Part shown: positions 1-6,490 of the stretch, one piece after another
How the letters are laid out: the number at the start of each line of letters is the position of its first letter
How positions within the stretch are numbered: the stretch's first letter is position 1
Origin: Avichristensenella sp031549105
GTDB taxonomy: Bacteria > Bacillota > Clostridia > Christensenellales > Aristaeellaceae
Assembly (NCBI GenBank): GCA_031549105.1
Contig: JAVBQK010000059.1
Location: 1 to 42,887 of the forward strand
DNA: 42,887 nt
Direction: 5' to 3'
The notes under the pieces: generated by a model
Databases searched by the model: none
What the model saw: the letters and a program-made list of their open reading frames with translations, nothing else
What the model was told of the DNA's origin: nothing
Program-made: the position numbers and the translations under genes

Positions 1-476
1 CATACACGCTGGGGATCGTCGTATCGGAATTTCTGGGCGTGCAAAAGCCGTACTGGGATATGAAGATACTAGCGACCGACATCTCCACCTTTGTACTGGA
101 GAAGGCGGCCGCGGGACAGTACCCCGCCGCAAGCATCGAAAACCTGAACCCGAATTGGGTGGAGAAGTATTTTGCCCCCAGCCCCACGGACCCGGAGTTC
201 GTCCAGGTGACGCCCGCACTGCAACAGGAGATCATCTTCCGCAAGCACAACCTGGTCAAGGACCCGTTCCTCTTCAAGCAGAAATTCCAGATCATTTTCT
301 GCCGAAACGTGATGATCTACTTTGATGAACCGACCAAGTACATGCTGCTGCAAAGGTTCTACAACTACCTGGAGGATGGCGGGTTCCTGTTCATCGGCAT
401 GTCGGAGACAATTGACCACACCGCGTCCAAGTTTGAATATGTGATGCCTTCCGTGTACCGGAAGGTCGGGAGGTGA
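1..476 (+). CDS. cheR: Chemotaxis protein methyltransferase CheR, 3' part
   Basis: This is the C-terminal part of CheR, the cytoplasmic enzyme that uses S-adenosylmethionine to methylate glutamates on chemoreceptors. The reading frame is already open at base 3 and ends in TGA; the GTG at 39 is an internal codon, not the start, because the sequence before it (YTLGIVVSEFLG) is also coding. Visible family features are MKILATDIS near the SAM pocket, the IIFCRNVMIYFD motif at about 4/5 of the fragment, and the GGFLFIGMSE(T/S) strand close to the C-terminus. The N-terminal all-helical domain lies outside the window. cheB follows after 7 bases, so the two antagonistic adaptation enzymes are cotranscribed. 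Identity is confident from the motifs and from the cheB-cheA-cheW neighbours. Confidence 0.95.
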   Translation, partial: YTLGIVVSEFLGVQKPYWDMKILATDISTFVLEKAAAGQYPAASIENLNPNWVEKYFAPSPTDPEFVQVTPALQQEIIFRKHNLVKDPFLFKQKFQIIFCRNVMIYFDEPTKYMLLQRFYNYLEDGGFLFIGMSETIDHTASKFEYVMPSVYRKVGR

Positions 477-483
477 GGCAGGC

Positions 484-1473
484 ATGAAACCCATGAAGGT
501 GCTCGTGGTGGATGATTCTCTGCTCTTTCGGGAGATCGCGCAGCAGGAGCTGGAGCGGGACGTGAACGTGCAGGTTGTCGCCAAGGCCGCCGATGCGTTT
601 GAGGCCAGCAAGAAAATCGTCGCCGCCTCGCCCGATGTGCTCCTGGTTGATGTGATGATGGACCGCATGGATGGGCTGCAATTTGTCCGGCAGCTATTGC
701 CGCAGTACTACCTGCCGGTGATCATGGTCAGCTCCAATGCGGACAAGCGTCAGGAAGCTGAAAGTATAGGCAACATAACGTTCTTTGCAAAGCCTGGGGA
801 TGGGCAGTCGCAGAGGATCGACCAGCTCTTTCAGCTGATTCTGGCAAAGATTCGCACGCTGGCCAGCCAGGAAACATTTCGGGAGGCCAGGGCGCGCAAA
901 GCGGGCGGCGGGCTGATCGCCATCGGAGCGTCTACTGGCGGCGCAGAAGCGATCGAAACGCTGCTGGTGGAGCTGCCCTCAACCATGCCGCCGATTGTCA
1001 TCTCGCAGCATATGCCGCCCAGGTTCACCAAGACGTTTGCGGAGCGGCTGAACGGAACATGCAAGATATCGGTCAAGGAGGCCGCGGACGGGGACATGCT
1101 CATTCCGGGCCAGGCGTATATTGCCCCGGGCGGCTTCCACATGGCGGTGCGCAGGCGCGGCAGCCGCTACTATATCCAGTGCAGCCCCAACACCGGAGGC
1201 AGTCCGGTTTGCCCCAACATCGACACGCTGTTCGAATCCGTCGCCCAGACGTCTGCGGCGGACGCCATCGGGGTGCTGCTAACCGGCATGGGCCGGGACG
1301 GCGCGGAGGGCCTGAAAAAGATGCGGCTGGCGGGCAGCGCCACGGTGGGCCAGGATGCGGAGTCTTCGGTGATCTACGGCATGCCCCGGGCCGCGTATGA
1401 GATTGGCGCGGTGGAACAGCAGCTGGCGCTGGGCAAGATTCCCAAGTGGTTGACGGACTGGGCATGGCGATAA
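484..1473 (+). CDS. cheB: Chemotaxis response regulator protein-glutamate methylesterase CheB
   Basis: 329 residues, normal length for CheB, which removes methyl groups from (and deamidates) chemoreceptor glutamines and glutamates when phosphorylated by CheA. The receiver domain occupies about 1-125 with the acidic pair D10/D11, phosphoacceptor D56 and the conserved lysine K103 in FFAKPGD. The methylesterase domain begins near 143; the catalytic triad is readable as S150 in GASTGG, H176 in SQHMPP and D272 in GMGRDGAEG. The ATG at 484 is preceded by GGGAGGTGAGG, which overlaps the end of cheR. All catalytic residues are present, so it should be active, although its CheW partner gene downstream is interrupted. 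Confidence 0.97.
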   Translation: MKPMKVLVVDDSLLFREIAQQELERDVNVQVVAKAADAFEASKKIVAASPDVLLVDVMMDRMDGLQFVRQLLPQYYLPVIMVSSNADKRQEAESIGNITFFAKPGDGQSQRIDQLFQLILAKIRTLASQETFREARARKAGGGLIAIGASTGGAEAIETLLVELPSTMPPIVISQHMPPRFTKTFAERLNGTCKISVKEAADGDMLIPGQAYIAPGGFHMAVRRRGSRYYIQCSPNTGGSPVCPNIDTLFESVAQTSAADAIGVLLTGMGRDGAEGLKKMRLAGSATVGQDAESSVIYGMPRAAYEIGAVEQQLALGKIPKWLTDWAWR

Positions 1474-1494
1474 GCTCCAGAGGAGGATGGCAAG

Positions 1495-2424
1495 ATGCAG
1501 GGGAAAAGCAGGCGCATTCTGGTTGTGGATGATACGGTGTTCATGCTCGCCGTCATTTCCCGCGCGCTCACCGGTGAGGGGTACGAGGTGCTGTCCGCCC
1601 CCAGCGGCGAGAAGGCGATGGAACTGCTAAAAAAGGAAAAACCGGACCTTATCCTGCTTGACGGCATCATGACGGGCATGAGCGGCTATGAGGTGCTGGA
1701 CATACTGCGCAATGATTTCCGCTTCAACCTGACCCCGGTCATCATGCTGACCGGTCAGGCGGAAGACGAGGACAAGCTCAAGGGCCTGGAGATGGGCGCC
1801 GATGACTACATCGTCAAGCCCTTCAACGACCGGGAGCTGCTGGCCCGCGTGCGCAACACGCTGGTGCGCCTGGAGCGCAGCCGCGGCGCCAACCCGCTGA
1901 CCGGCCTGCGCGGCAATAACGACATTGAGACGGAGCTGTCGACGCGGCTCACGTCCGGCGTTCCCTTCGCCGTGCTGTACTTCGACCTCAACTCGTTCAA
2001 ACCCTATAACGACGTATACGGATTCGGCAACGGAGACGTTGCAATCAAAATGACGGCGGACATCCTGTCGCAGGCCGTGGTGGAGCACGGTGACGCGACG
2101 GATTTCCTGGGTCACATCGGCGGCGATGACTTCATCATCATCTGCCAGCCCGACTTTGCTATCCCGATGTCAGAATACATTGTGAAACACTTTGAGCAGT
2201 CCATGCTCTCTCTGTATACCCCTGAGGATGCCGAGATTGGCTACATCACCGCAAAGGACCGCTCCGGCAATACCACCCAGTTTGCCCTGCTGGGGCTGTC
2301 CATCGCGATTGTGTTTTCGGATATGTATACCATCACCAGCACTGCGCATCTGGCGGAGATCGCGGCGGAGCTAAAGAAAAAGGCGAAGGGCATCGCCGGT
2401 GGCCGCAGTGCTTTCGTATATTAA
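1495..2424 (+). CDS. Response regulator with C-terminal GGDEF-family domain
   Basis: 309 residues. A CheY-like receiver covers about 6-125 (acidic pair D12/D13, phosphoacceptor D56, T86, K108 in VKPF). It is joined to a GGDEF domain from about 133: NPLTGLRG entry motif, YFDLNSFKPYND (metal and nucleotide region) and GGDDF at 209-213. The fourth position of the signature is D instead of E, and the usual RxxD inhibitory site before it is absent, so diguanylate cyclase activity cannot be assumed; it could instead bind GTP. Start chosen at the ATG after AGAGGAGGATGGCAAG. Lying between cheB and cheA, in an operon without cheY, it is the most likely phosphorylation target of CheA, as WspR is in Wsp systems. 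That role is inferred from gene order. Confidence 0.9.
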   Translation: MQGKSRRILVVDDTVFMLAVISRALTGEGYEVLSAPSGEKAMELLKKEKPDLILLDGIMTGMSGYEVLDILRNDFRFNLTPVIMLTGQAEDEDKLKGLEMGADDYIVKPFNDRELLARVRNTLVRLERSRGANPLTGLRGNNDIETELSTRLTSGVPFAVLYFDLNSFKPYNDVYGFGNGDVAIKMTADILSQAVVEHGDATDFLGHIGGDDFIIICQPDFAIPMSEYIVKHFEQSMLSLYTPEDAEIGYITAKDRSGNTTQFALLGLSIAIVFSDMYTITSTAHLAEIAAELKKKAKGIAGGRSAFVY

Positions 2425-2454
2425 GGCTTTACTGCGTGGGAGGGAGATGACACG

Positions 2455-4434
2455 ATGGATTCCTTGATGGAAATCTTCATGCTGGAGACAAACGAGTTTC
2501 TCAGCAAGATCGAGGAAATCCTCATCAGCAGCGAAAAGGCGGAGGATGGGCTTATTCAGGCAACGCCGGAAATCTTTCGCATCATGCACACCATTAAAAG
2601 TTCTGCGGCAATGATGTCGCTGGGCAATATTTCCCAGATCGCGCACAAGGTGGAAGACCTTTTCTATTATTTGCGCGAAAACAAGGGGACGCCGGTGGAT
2701 ACGCCTGCGCTGACGGACATCCTGCTGGATGCCGTGGACTTCATCAAGCGCAACCTGGATGGCACCGCCAACGAGGACCCTGCGGAGAAGATCAAGTTCA
2801 TACAGGCGTTTCTCGATGGGCTGAAGCAGGGCGGCGATGCCGCAAAGGCCGCTCCGGCCGTGGAGGCCGCCCCACCGCCACCTCCACCGCCTGAGCCGGA
2901 GGGCATCTGGCGCGGCGCGGTTATTCGCTTCAAAGCGGACTGCGCGATGCCGGGCCTGCGTGCTTTTGAGCTGCAAAATCGCATCCGGCGCACGATGCCG
3001 GGTGTGCGCTTTCAGGTGGACGATCCATCCGAGGATGATGCGACAATCCGGGAAAACGGGCTGACCATGCGGGTCGACCCGGAAACGACCAACGCCGCGC
3101 TTCGGGACATCGTTGAAAAGTCGCCGTTCGTGGAGAAGATCGAGTTCCCCAAGGCGGAGGCTTCCTCCCGCACGAAGGATAGAGCCCCGGCGGAAGCGGT
3201 CCCTACAATCGAGCCTTCACCGCAGTATGTTGACCGGCGATCGGACTCCCCCACCTTGGGCAAGGCGTTCGCCAATGTGGAGATTGTCAAGCTTGACAAT
3301 TTGGTTGACCTGGTCGGCGAGCTGTTGATCCGGCAGATGGAGCTGGCGCAGGATTTTGAGCAGCGCGACTGGCATAAGGGGTCCGCCGACATCATCGGCC
3401 TCAAGCGCCTTATCCTGACGTTGCAAGAAGCCGCGCTCTCCACGCGCATGCTGCCGGTGCGGGATACCTTCATGAAGATGAACCGCCTGGTTCGGGATAT
3501 GTGCCGCAAGCAAAACAAGTCCATTGATCTGGTTATCACCGGCGAGGAGACCGAGGTTGACCGCAGCATCATCAACCATCTGGCCGCGCCGTTGATGCAT
3601 ATTCTGCGCAACTCCATCGACCATGGCATCGAGTCAGTGGAAGAGCGTGTCGCGGTGGGGAAGCTTCCGGTGGGCAGGATTGAGCTATCGGCGTACACCG
3701 AGGGACGCAATGTCGTCATTGCGGTGACGGATGACGGGCAGGGCTTTGATACCGATCGCATCCTGGAAAAGGCGCTGGCCAGCGGCATCGTTTCGCAGGC
3801 GCAGGCGGCCATCATGTCCGAGGAGGACATCCACGGGCTGGTGTTCATGCCAGGCTTTTCGACCAACCAAGAGGTGACCGAGTACTCGGGCCGTGGCGTG
3901 GGCATGGACGTGGTGGACGACAGCATGCGCCAGATGAACGGCAAGGTGATTGTGCGCAGCGAGCGCGGCCAGGGCACGCGGATATTGATGAAAATCCCGC
4001 TGACGCTGGCGATCATCGATACCATCATCATCCGTGTGGGCGAAGAAAGCTGCGCCATACCGGTCAGCTCCGTGAACAAGATTCTCTTCATGAACGCCGA
4101 GGATTCTGTGCGCAATGTCAACGGCGAGGATGTCGCGTTGATCGACGGCAAGTGCTACCGGATTCTCAACCTCTTTGACTTCTACACCTTTGCCGAGCGG
4201 GTGCCGTATTCGGATGGGATCATGATCGTGGTCGGCGGCGACGTGAAGCAGTACGTTGTCTTCGCCAGCGAAATTCTCGACCGCCAAGATGTGGTGGTCA
4301 AGCCTGCGCCGCCGATGTTCCGGTCGATCCGAGGCATCGCGGGCTGCACCATTCTGGGCAACGGGCGGATCAGCCTAATCCTGGATACCGATGAACTGTT
4401 GACTTCAATCAGTCGAAAAGGAGCGCGGACATGA
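2455..4434 (+). CDS. cheA: Chemotaxis sensor histidine kinase CheA
   Basis: 659 residues with the full CheA layout. The Hpt (P1) domain has phosphorylated histidine H45 in IMHTIKSSA. A Pro-rich linker lies at about 134-150. A P2-like response-regulator docking domain follows at about 152-235. The P3 dimerisation helices start near 272 (VEIVKLDNLVDLVGELLI). The P4 ATPase has the N box around 383 (MHILRNSIDHGIE), the D box near 426 (DDGQGFD) and a G box near 479 (GRGVGMDVV). The P5 CheW-like domain runs from about 516 to the end. It autophosphorylates in response to chemoreceptor signals and passes phosphate to receivers, here probably CheB and the receiver-GGDEF protein. The RBS GGGAGGGAGATGA precedes the ATG. 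Its last four bases overlap the start of cheW (ATGA), indicating translational coupling. Confidence 0.97.
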   Translation: MDSLMEIFMLETNEFLSKIEEILISSEKAEDGLIQATPEIFRIMHTIKSSAAMMSLGNISQIAHKVEDLFYYLRENKGTPVDTPALTDILLDAVDFIKRNLDGTANEDPAEKIKFIQAFLDGLKQGGDAAKAAPAVEAAPPPPPPPEPEGIWRGAVIRFKADCAMPGLRAFELQNRIRRTMPGVRFQVDDPSEDDATIRENGLTMRVDPETTNAALRDIVEKSPFVEKIEFPKAEASSRTKDRAPAEAVPTIEPSPQYVDRRSDSPTLGKAFANVEIVKLDNLVDLVGELLIRQMELAQDFEQRDWHKGSADIIGLKRLILTLQEAALSTRMLPVRDTFMKMNRLVRDMCRKQNKSIDLVITGEETEVDRSIINHLAAPLMHILRNSIDHGIESVEERVAVGKLPVGRIELSAYTEGRNVVIAVTDDGQGFDTDRILEKALASGIVSQAQAAIMSEEDIHGLVFMPGFSTNQEVTEYSGRGVGMDVVDDSMRQMNGKVIVRSERGQGTRILMKIPLTLAIIDTIIIRVGEESCAIPVSSVNKILFMNAEDSVRNVNGEDVALIDGKCYRILNLFDFYTFAERVPYSDGIMIVVGGDVKQYVVFASEILDRQDVVVKPAPPMFRSIRGIAGCTILGNGRISLILDTDELLTSISRKGART

Positions 4435-4901
4435 GCGGGCAGATGAGAAAGTACCTGGTGTTCGAAGTAGAGGAAGAATATGCGCTGGCGCTGGACTCGG
4501 TGGTGGAGATCATCGAGCACAAGGAAATCACCCCGGTGCCGGACACGCCCGACTACGTCTCCGGCATCCTGAACCTGCGCGGCCATGTCATCCCCGTGAT
4601 CGACATCCGTCTGCGTTTCCGCAAGACCCAGTAGCCAGGCGAGCAGCGCCGCTGCATCGTCATCGCCAACGTACAGGACAGCAAGCTAGGCATGATCGTG
4701 GACAATGTCGTCGACCTGATTGACATTGACGACGACCATCTCTCCGACGTGCCGCAAGTCGGCAGCAACTACATCCACGCTTTCGTCAAGTACATCGGTG
4801 TCACCGACAACAAGATGCACCTGATCCTTGACACAGACCGGCTCGTTGACTACAACGAGATGGGCGCTTGGAGCCAGGGTACGGAGGGTGCGGAGGCTTA
4901 G
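4431..4901 (+). pseudogene. cheW: CheW coupling protein, interrupted by an in-frame TAG at codon 68
   Basis: CheW links CheA to chemoreceptors. Residues 1-67 are a normal CheW N-terminal half (KYLVFEVEEEYALALDSV, then SGILNLRGHVIPVIDIRLRF). A TAG stop sits at 4632-4634, and the same frame continues without shift through the second half (RRCIVIANVQDSKLGMIVD, NVVDLIDID, IHAFVKYIGV, MHLILDTDRLV) to a TAG at 4899-4901. Read through, the product would be 156 residues, the usual CheW size, and the interrupted codon sits where CheW proteins have a variable loop. A single base change (for example GAG to TAG) explains it. The second half could only restart at ATG 4692 and would lack half the fold. So this is a recent nonsense mutation, a sequencing error or a readthrough codon. 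Identity is certain; functional status is not. Confidence 0.85.
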
Positions 4902-5023
4902 GGGGAACGACGGAGAAGGGACGCTGGGGGACTCTGTCCCCCAGGCCCCCTGCCAAAGGGCCTTGCCCTTTGGAAACCCAACATTTCGCCTCACGGCGGG
5001 AAGGGTTGGGTTTTGGTGGCTTT
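4902..5023. repeat. Stacked-hairpin intergenic repeat, copy A (single unit), likely two-way terminator
   Basis: Fills the gap between the converging cheW and Crp/Fnr genes. Hairpin 1 has arms CTGGGGGAC (4924-4932) and GTCCCCCAG (4936-4944) around a 3-base loop. Hairpin 2 has arms CCAAAGGGC (4953-4961) and GCCCTTTGG (4965-4973). A third, looser stem pairs AAACCCAA (4974-4981) with TTGGGTTT (5006-5013), enclosing CGCC/GGCG (4987-4998), and runs into a T-rich stretch. The same layout occurs at 11433-11680 and 22432-22671, each time between converging genes, so it is a repeat family and not a chance terminator. Confidence 0.8.
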
Positions 5024-5689
5024 TCATAGCAGCTTGAACGTGTTCTTGCGATACTCTAGCAGGCCCTCGCGCTTCATCTTCATCAGCTCGTGCGAGAGTG
5101 CGCTGCGCTCCACGCACAGGTAGTCGGCCATTTCCTCCCGGCTGAGCGGTATGCTGAACCTTTGCCCCTTCTCGGCGGCAAAGGTTTTTAGGTACCTAAG
5201 CACCTTTGCGCGGACCGATTTGAGGCCGATGACCTCCATCCTTCCCTGCAAGAACAGGTTTTTGCGCGCGATCAGTGAGAGCATGTTGGCGATTAGCTTC
5301 TCGTGAAAGCCGCAGGAACTGGGACAGGTGTGCAGTATGCGGGTGAACTTTAGCAGCAGCACCGTCGAGTCGGACTCGGCCATGACGGAAACAGGGCTCT
5401 CCCCCACCCCCGCGCAGCAGAGCGCTTCTGCAAAAATATCGGATGGGCCAAGGTCCGCGATCAGTGTGCGGTTGCCGTCCGCGTCCTCCCGCACAATCGA
5501 GAGCCTGCCGGAGAGCACCACGCCGACGTGTTCGGGTATGTCGCCGGCCATCAGCGGGAACTCGCCCTTCTGGTATTCGCGCGCCTCCGCCCCAAGGCAG
5601 CCCAGCAGCATCGCCAGATCATCCGGCGAGATGCCTCCAAACAATCCCACCGCATGCAGGGGCTGTACATAGTCTTTCAACTTCATCAA
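5024..5689 (-). CDS. Crp/Fnr-family transcriptional regulator (HcpR-like by context)
   Basis: 221 residues: an N-terminal cyclic-nucleotide-type beta-barrel (about 15-125; GDIPEHVGVVLSGRLSIVREDADGNRTLIADLGPSDIF), a dimerisation helix, and a C-terminal winged helix-turn-helix (about 150-221; PLSREEMADYLCVERSALSHELMKMKREGLLEYRKNTF). A CPSSC segment before the long helix and a CC pair near residue 92 could bind a cofactor or sense redox, but no FNR-type N-terminal cysteine cluster is seen. It is divergent from a ferredoxin-like gene and hcp, the usual setting of regulators that respond to nitric oxide or nitrosative stress in anaerobes. A palindrome lies 12 bases upstream of its start codon and may allow autoregulation. 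The start could be either of two adjacent ATGs (5689 or 5686). Confidence 0.88.
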   Translation of the reverse strand: MMKLKDYVQPLHAVGLFGGISPDDLAMLLGCLGAEAREYQKGEFPLMAGDIPEHVGVVLSGRLSIVREDADGNRTLIADLGPSDIFAEALCCAGVGESPVSVMAESDSTVLLLKFTRILHTCPSSCGFHEKLIANMLSLIARKNLFLQGRMEVIGLKSVRAKVLRYLKTFAAEKGQRFSIPLSREEMADYLCVERSALSHELMKMKREGLLEYRKNTFKLL

Positions 5690-5700
5690 ACTTTCTCGCG

Positions 5701-5722
5701 TTCCGTGGTCTTAACCACGGAA
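5701..5722. promoter_or_regulatory. Palindromic operator, probably for the adjacent Crp/Fnr regulator
   Basis: A 22-bp inverted repeat, TTCCGTGGT-N4-ACCACGGAA, perfect over 9 bp per arm, in the intergenic region between the divergent regulator and the ferredoxin-hcp operon. Size and symmetry match a Crp/Fnr dimer site. Its centre (5711.5) lies about 41.5 bp upstream of the start site predicted from the TATGAT box at 5741-5746, the class II activator position. For the divergent promoter (TATACT at 5739-5734) it falls just downstream of the expected start site, where binding would repress. Confidence 0.7.
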
Positions 5723-5733
5723 TTTTTGTTTTC

Positions 5734-5762
5734 AGTATAGTATGATCCGGGTAGAAAAACAA
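5734..5762 (-). promoter_or_regulatory. Predicted sigma-A promoter of the Crp/Fnr regulator
   Basis: On the minus strand TTGTTT (5762-5757) is followed after 17 bp by TATACT (5739-5734). The predicted start site is near 5727, just before the palindrome at 5722-5701. It overlaps the + strand TATGAT element, so the two divergent promoters compete for the same DNA. Confidence 0.5.
5741..5746 (+). promoter_or_regulatory. Predicted -10 element of the ferredoxin-hcp operon
   Basis: TATGAT at 5741-5746, 31 bp before the chosen start at 5778. No recognisable -35 box exists at the correct distance; instead the operator palindrome sits there. That is typical of promoters that depend on a class II Crp/Fnr activator. 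Confidence 0.5.
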
Positions 5763-5777
5763 GGGAGCGGATGCCAA

Positions 5778-6479
5778 ATGATTCGTAAAATCATTCAAAT
5801 TGATGAAAGCAAGTGCAACGGCTGCGGGCTGTGCGTAAATGCCTGCCACGAAGGCGCTATCGGCCTGGTAGATGGCAAGGCGAAGCTGCTTCGTGACGAT
5901 TACTGCGACGGACTGGGCAACTGCCTGCCCGCCTGCCCGACAGAAGCAATCACCTTTGTGGAGCGCGAGGCGCTGGAGTACAACGAGGAAGAAGTGAAAA
6001 GGAACATGGAAAGCAAGCAAAAGGAGCCCGAAAAGTTGGCCTGCGGCTGCCCGGGTACCATGGCGAAAAAGCTGCGTACAGCGCCTCCCGCGCACGTGCC
6101 CGCTGAGCCGGCCCCTTCCTTCCTGGGCCAGTGGCCGGTGCAGATCAAGCTGGTTCCTGTAAACGCGCCGTACTTTGAAAACGCGAGCCTGCTCATTGCT
6201 GCTGACTGCTCCGCCTATGCGTACAACAACTTCCATAGCGACTTCATGCGCAACAAGGTCACGCTGATCGGCTGCCCCAAGCTGGATGAAGGCGACTATG
6301 CCGAAAAGCTCACCGCCATTCTGACCCGCAACAACATCAAGAACGTGACGGTCACTCGCATGGAGGTTCCCTGCTGCGGCGGCATAGAGCACGCCGTCAA
6401 GACCGCGCTGCAGAATTGCGGCAAGATGATCCCCTGGCAGGTTGTGACCATCTCAACCGATGGACAGATATTGGAATAG
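5778..6479 (+). CDS. Ferredoxin-like 4Fe-4S protein of the hcp operon
   Basis: 233 residues from the ATG at 5778, chosen because AAGGGAGCGG lies just upstream and family members begin MIRKIIQID; the in-frame ATG at 5742 is inside the predicted -10 region. Cluster 1 cysteines are C13, C16, C19 and C23 (CNGCGLCVNAC). The second motif is atypical, C43-x5-C49-x3-C53 (DYCDGLGNCLPACP). A linker follows, then a domain with conserved ACGCPG, ADCSAYAYNNFH and EVPCCGG motifs, which could hold another metal or cluster. It probably delivers electrons to the hybrid-cluster protein encoded 11 bases downstream. Exact reaction unknown; the role is inferred from the operon and from the recurring pairing of this family with hcp in Clostridia. 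Confidence 0.88.
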   Translation: MIRKIIQIDESKCNGCGLCVNACHEGAIGLVDGKAKLLRDDYCDGLGNCLPACPTEAITFVEREALEYNEEEVKRNMESKQKEPEKLACGCPGTMAKKLRTAPPAHVPAEPAPSFLGQWPVQIKLVPVNAPYFENASLLIAADCSAYAYNNFHSDFMRNKVTLIGCPKLDEGDYAEKLTAILTRNNIKNVTVTRMEVPCCGGIEHAVKTALQNCGKMIPWQVVTISTDGQILE

Positions 6480-6490
6480 GAGGCTAACCC

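Noticed and set aside
4632..4634. TAG as a recoded (pyrrolysine or reassigned) codon genome-wide
   Set aside because: TAG is the normal terminator of several genes here, including the end of cheW itself and hcp, so global reassignment does not fit. Local readthrough remains possible and is reported separately.
5701..5735. Palindrome followed by T-rich DNA as a Rho-independent terminator
   Set aside because: It lies between divergent promoters where no transcript should end, and its symmetry suits a dimeric regulator site.
5742..5777. Upstream ATG at 5742 as start of the ferredoxin-like protein
   Set aside because: It overlaps the predicted -10 box and has no RBS; the ATG at 5778 has both an RBS and the family's normal N-terminus.
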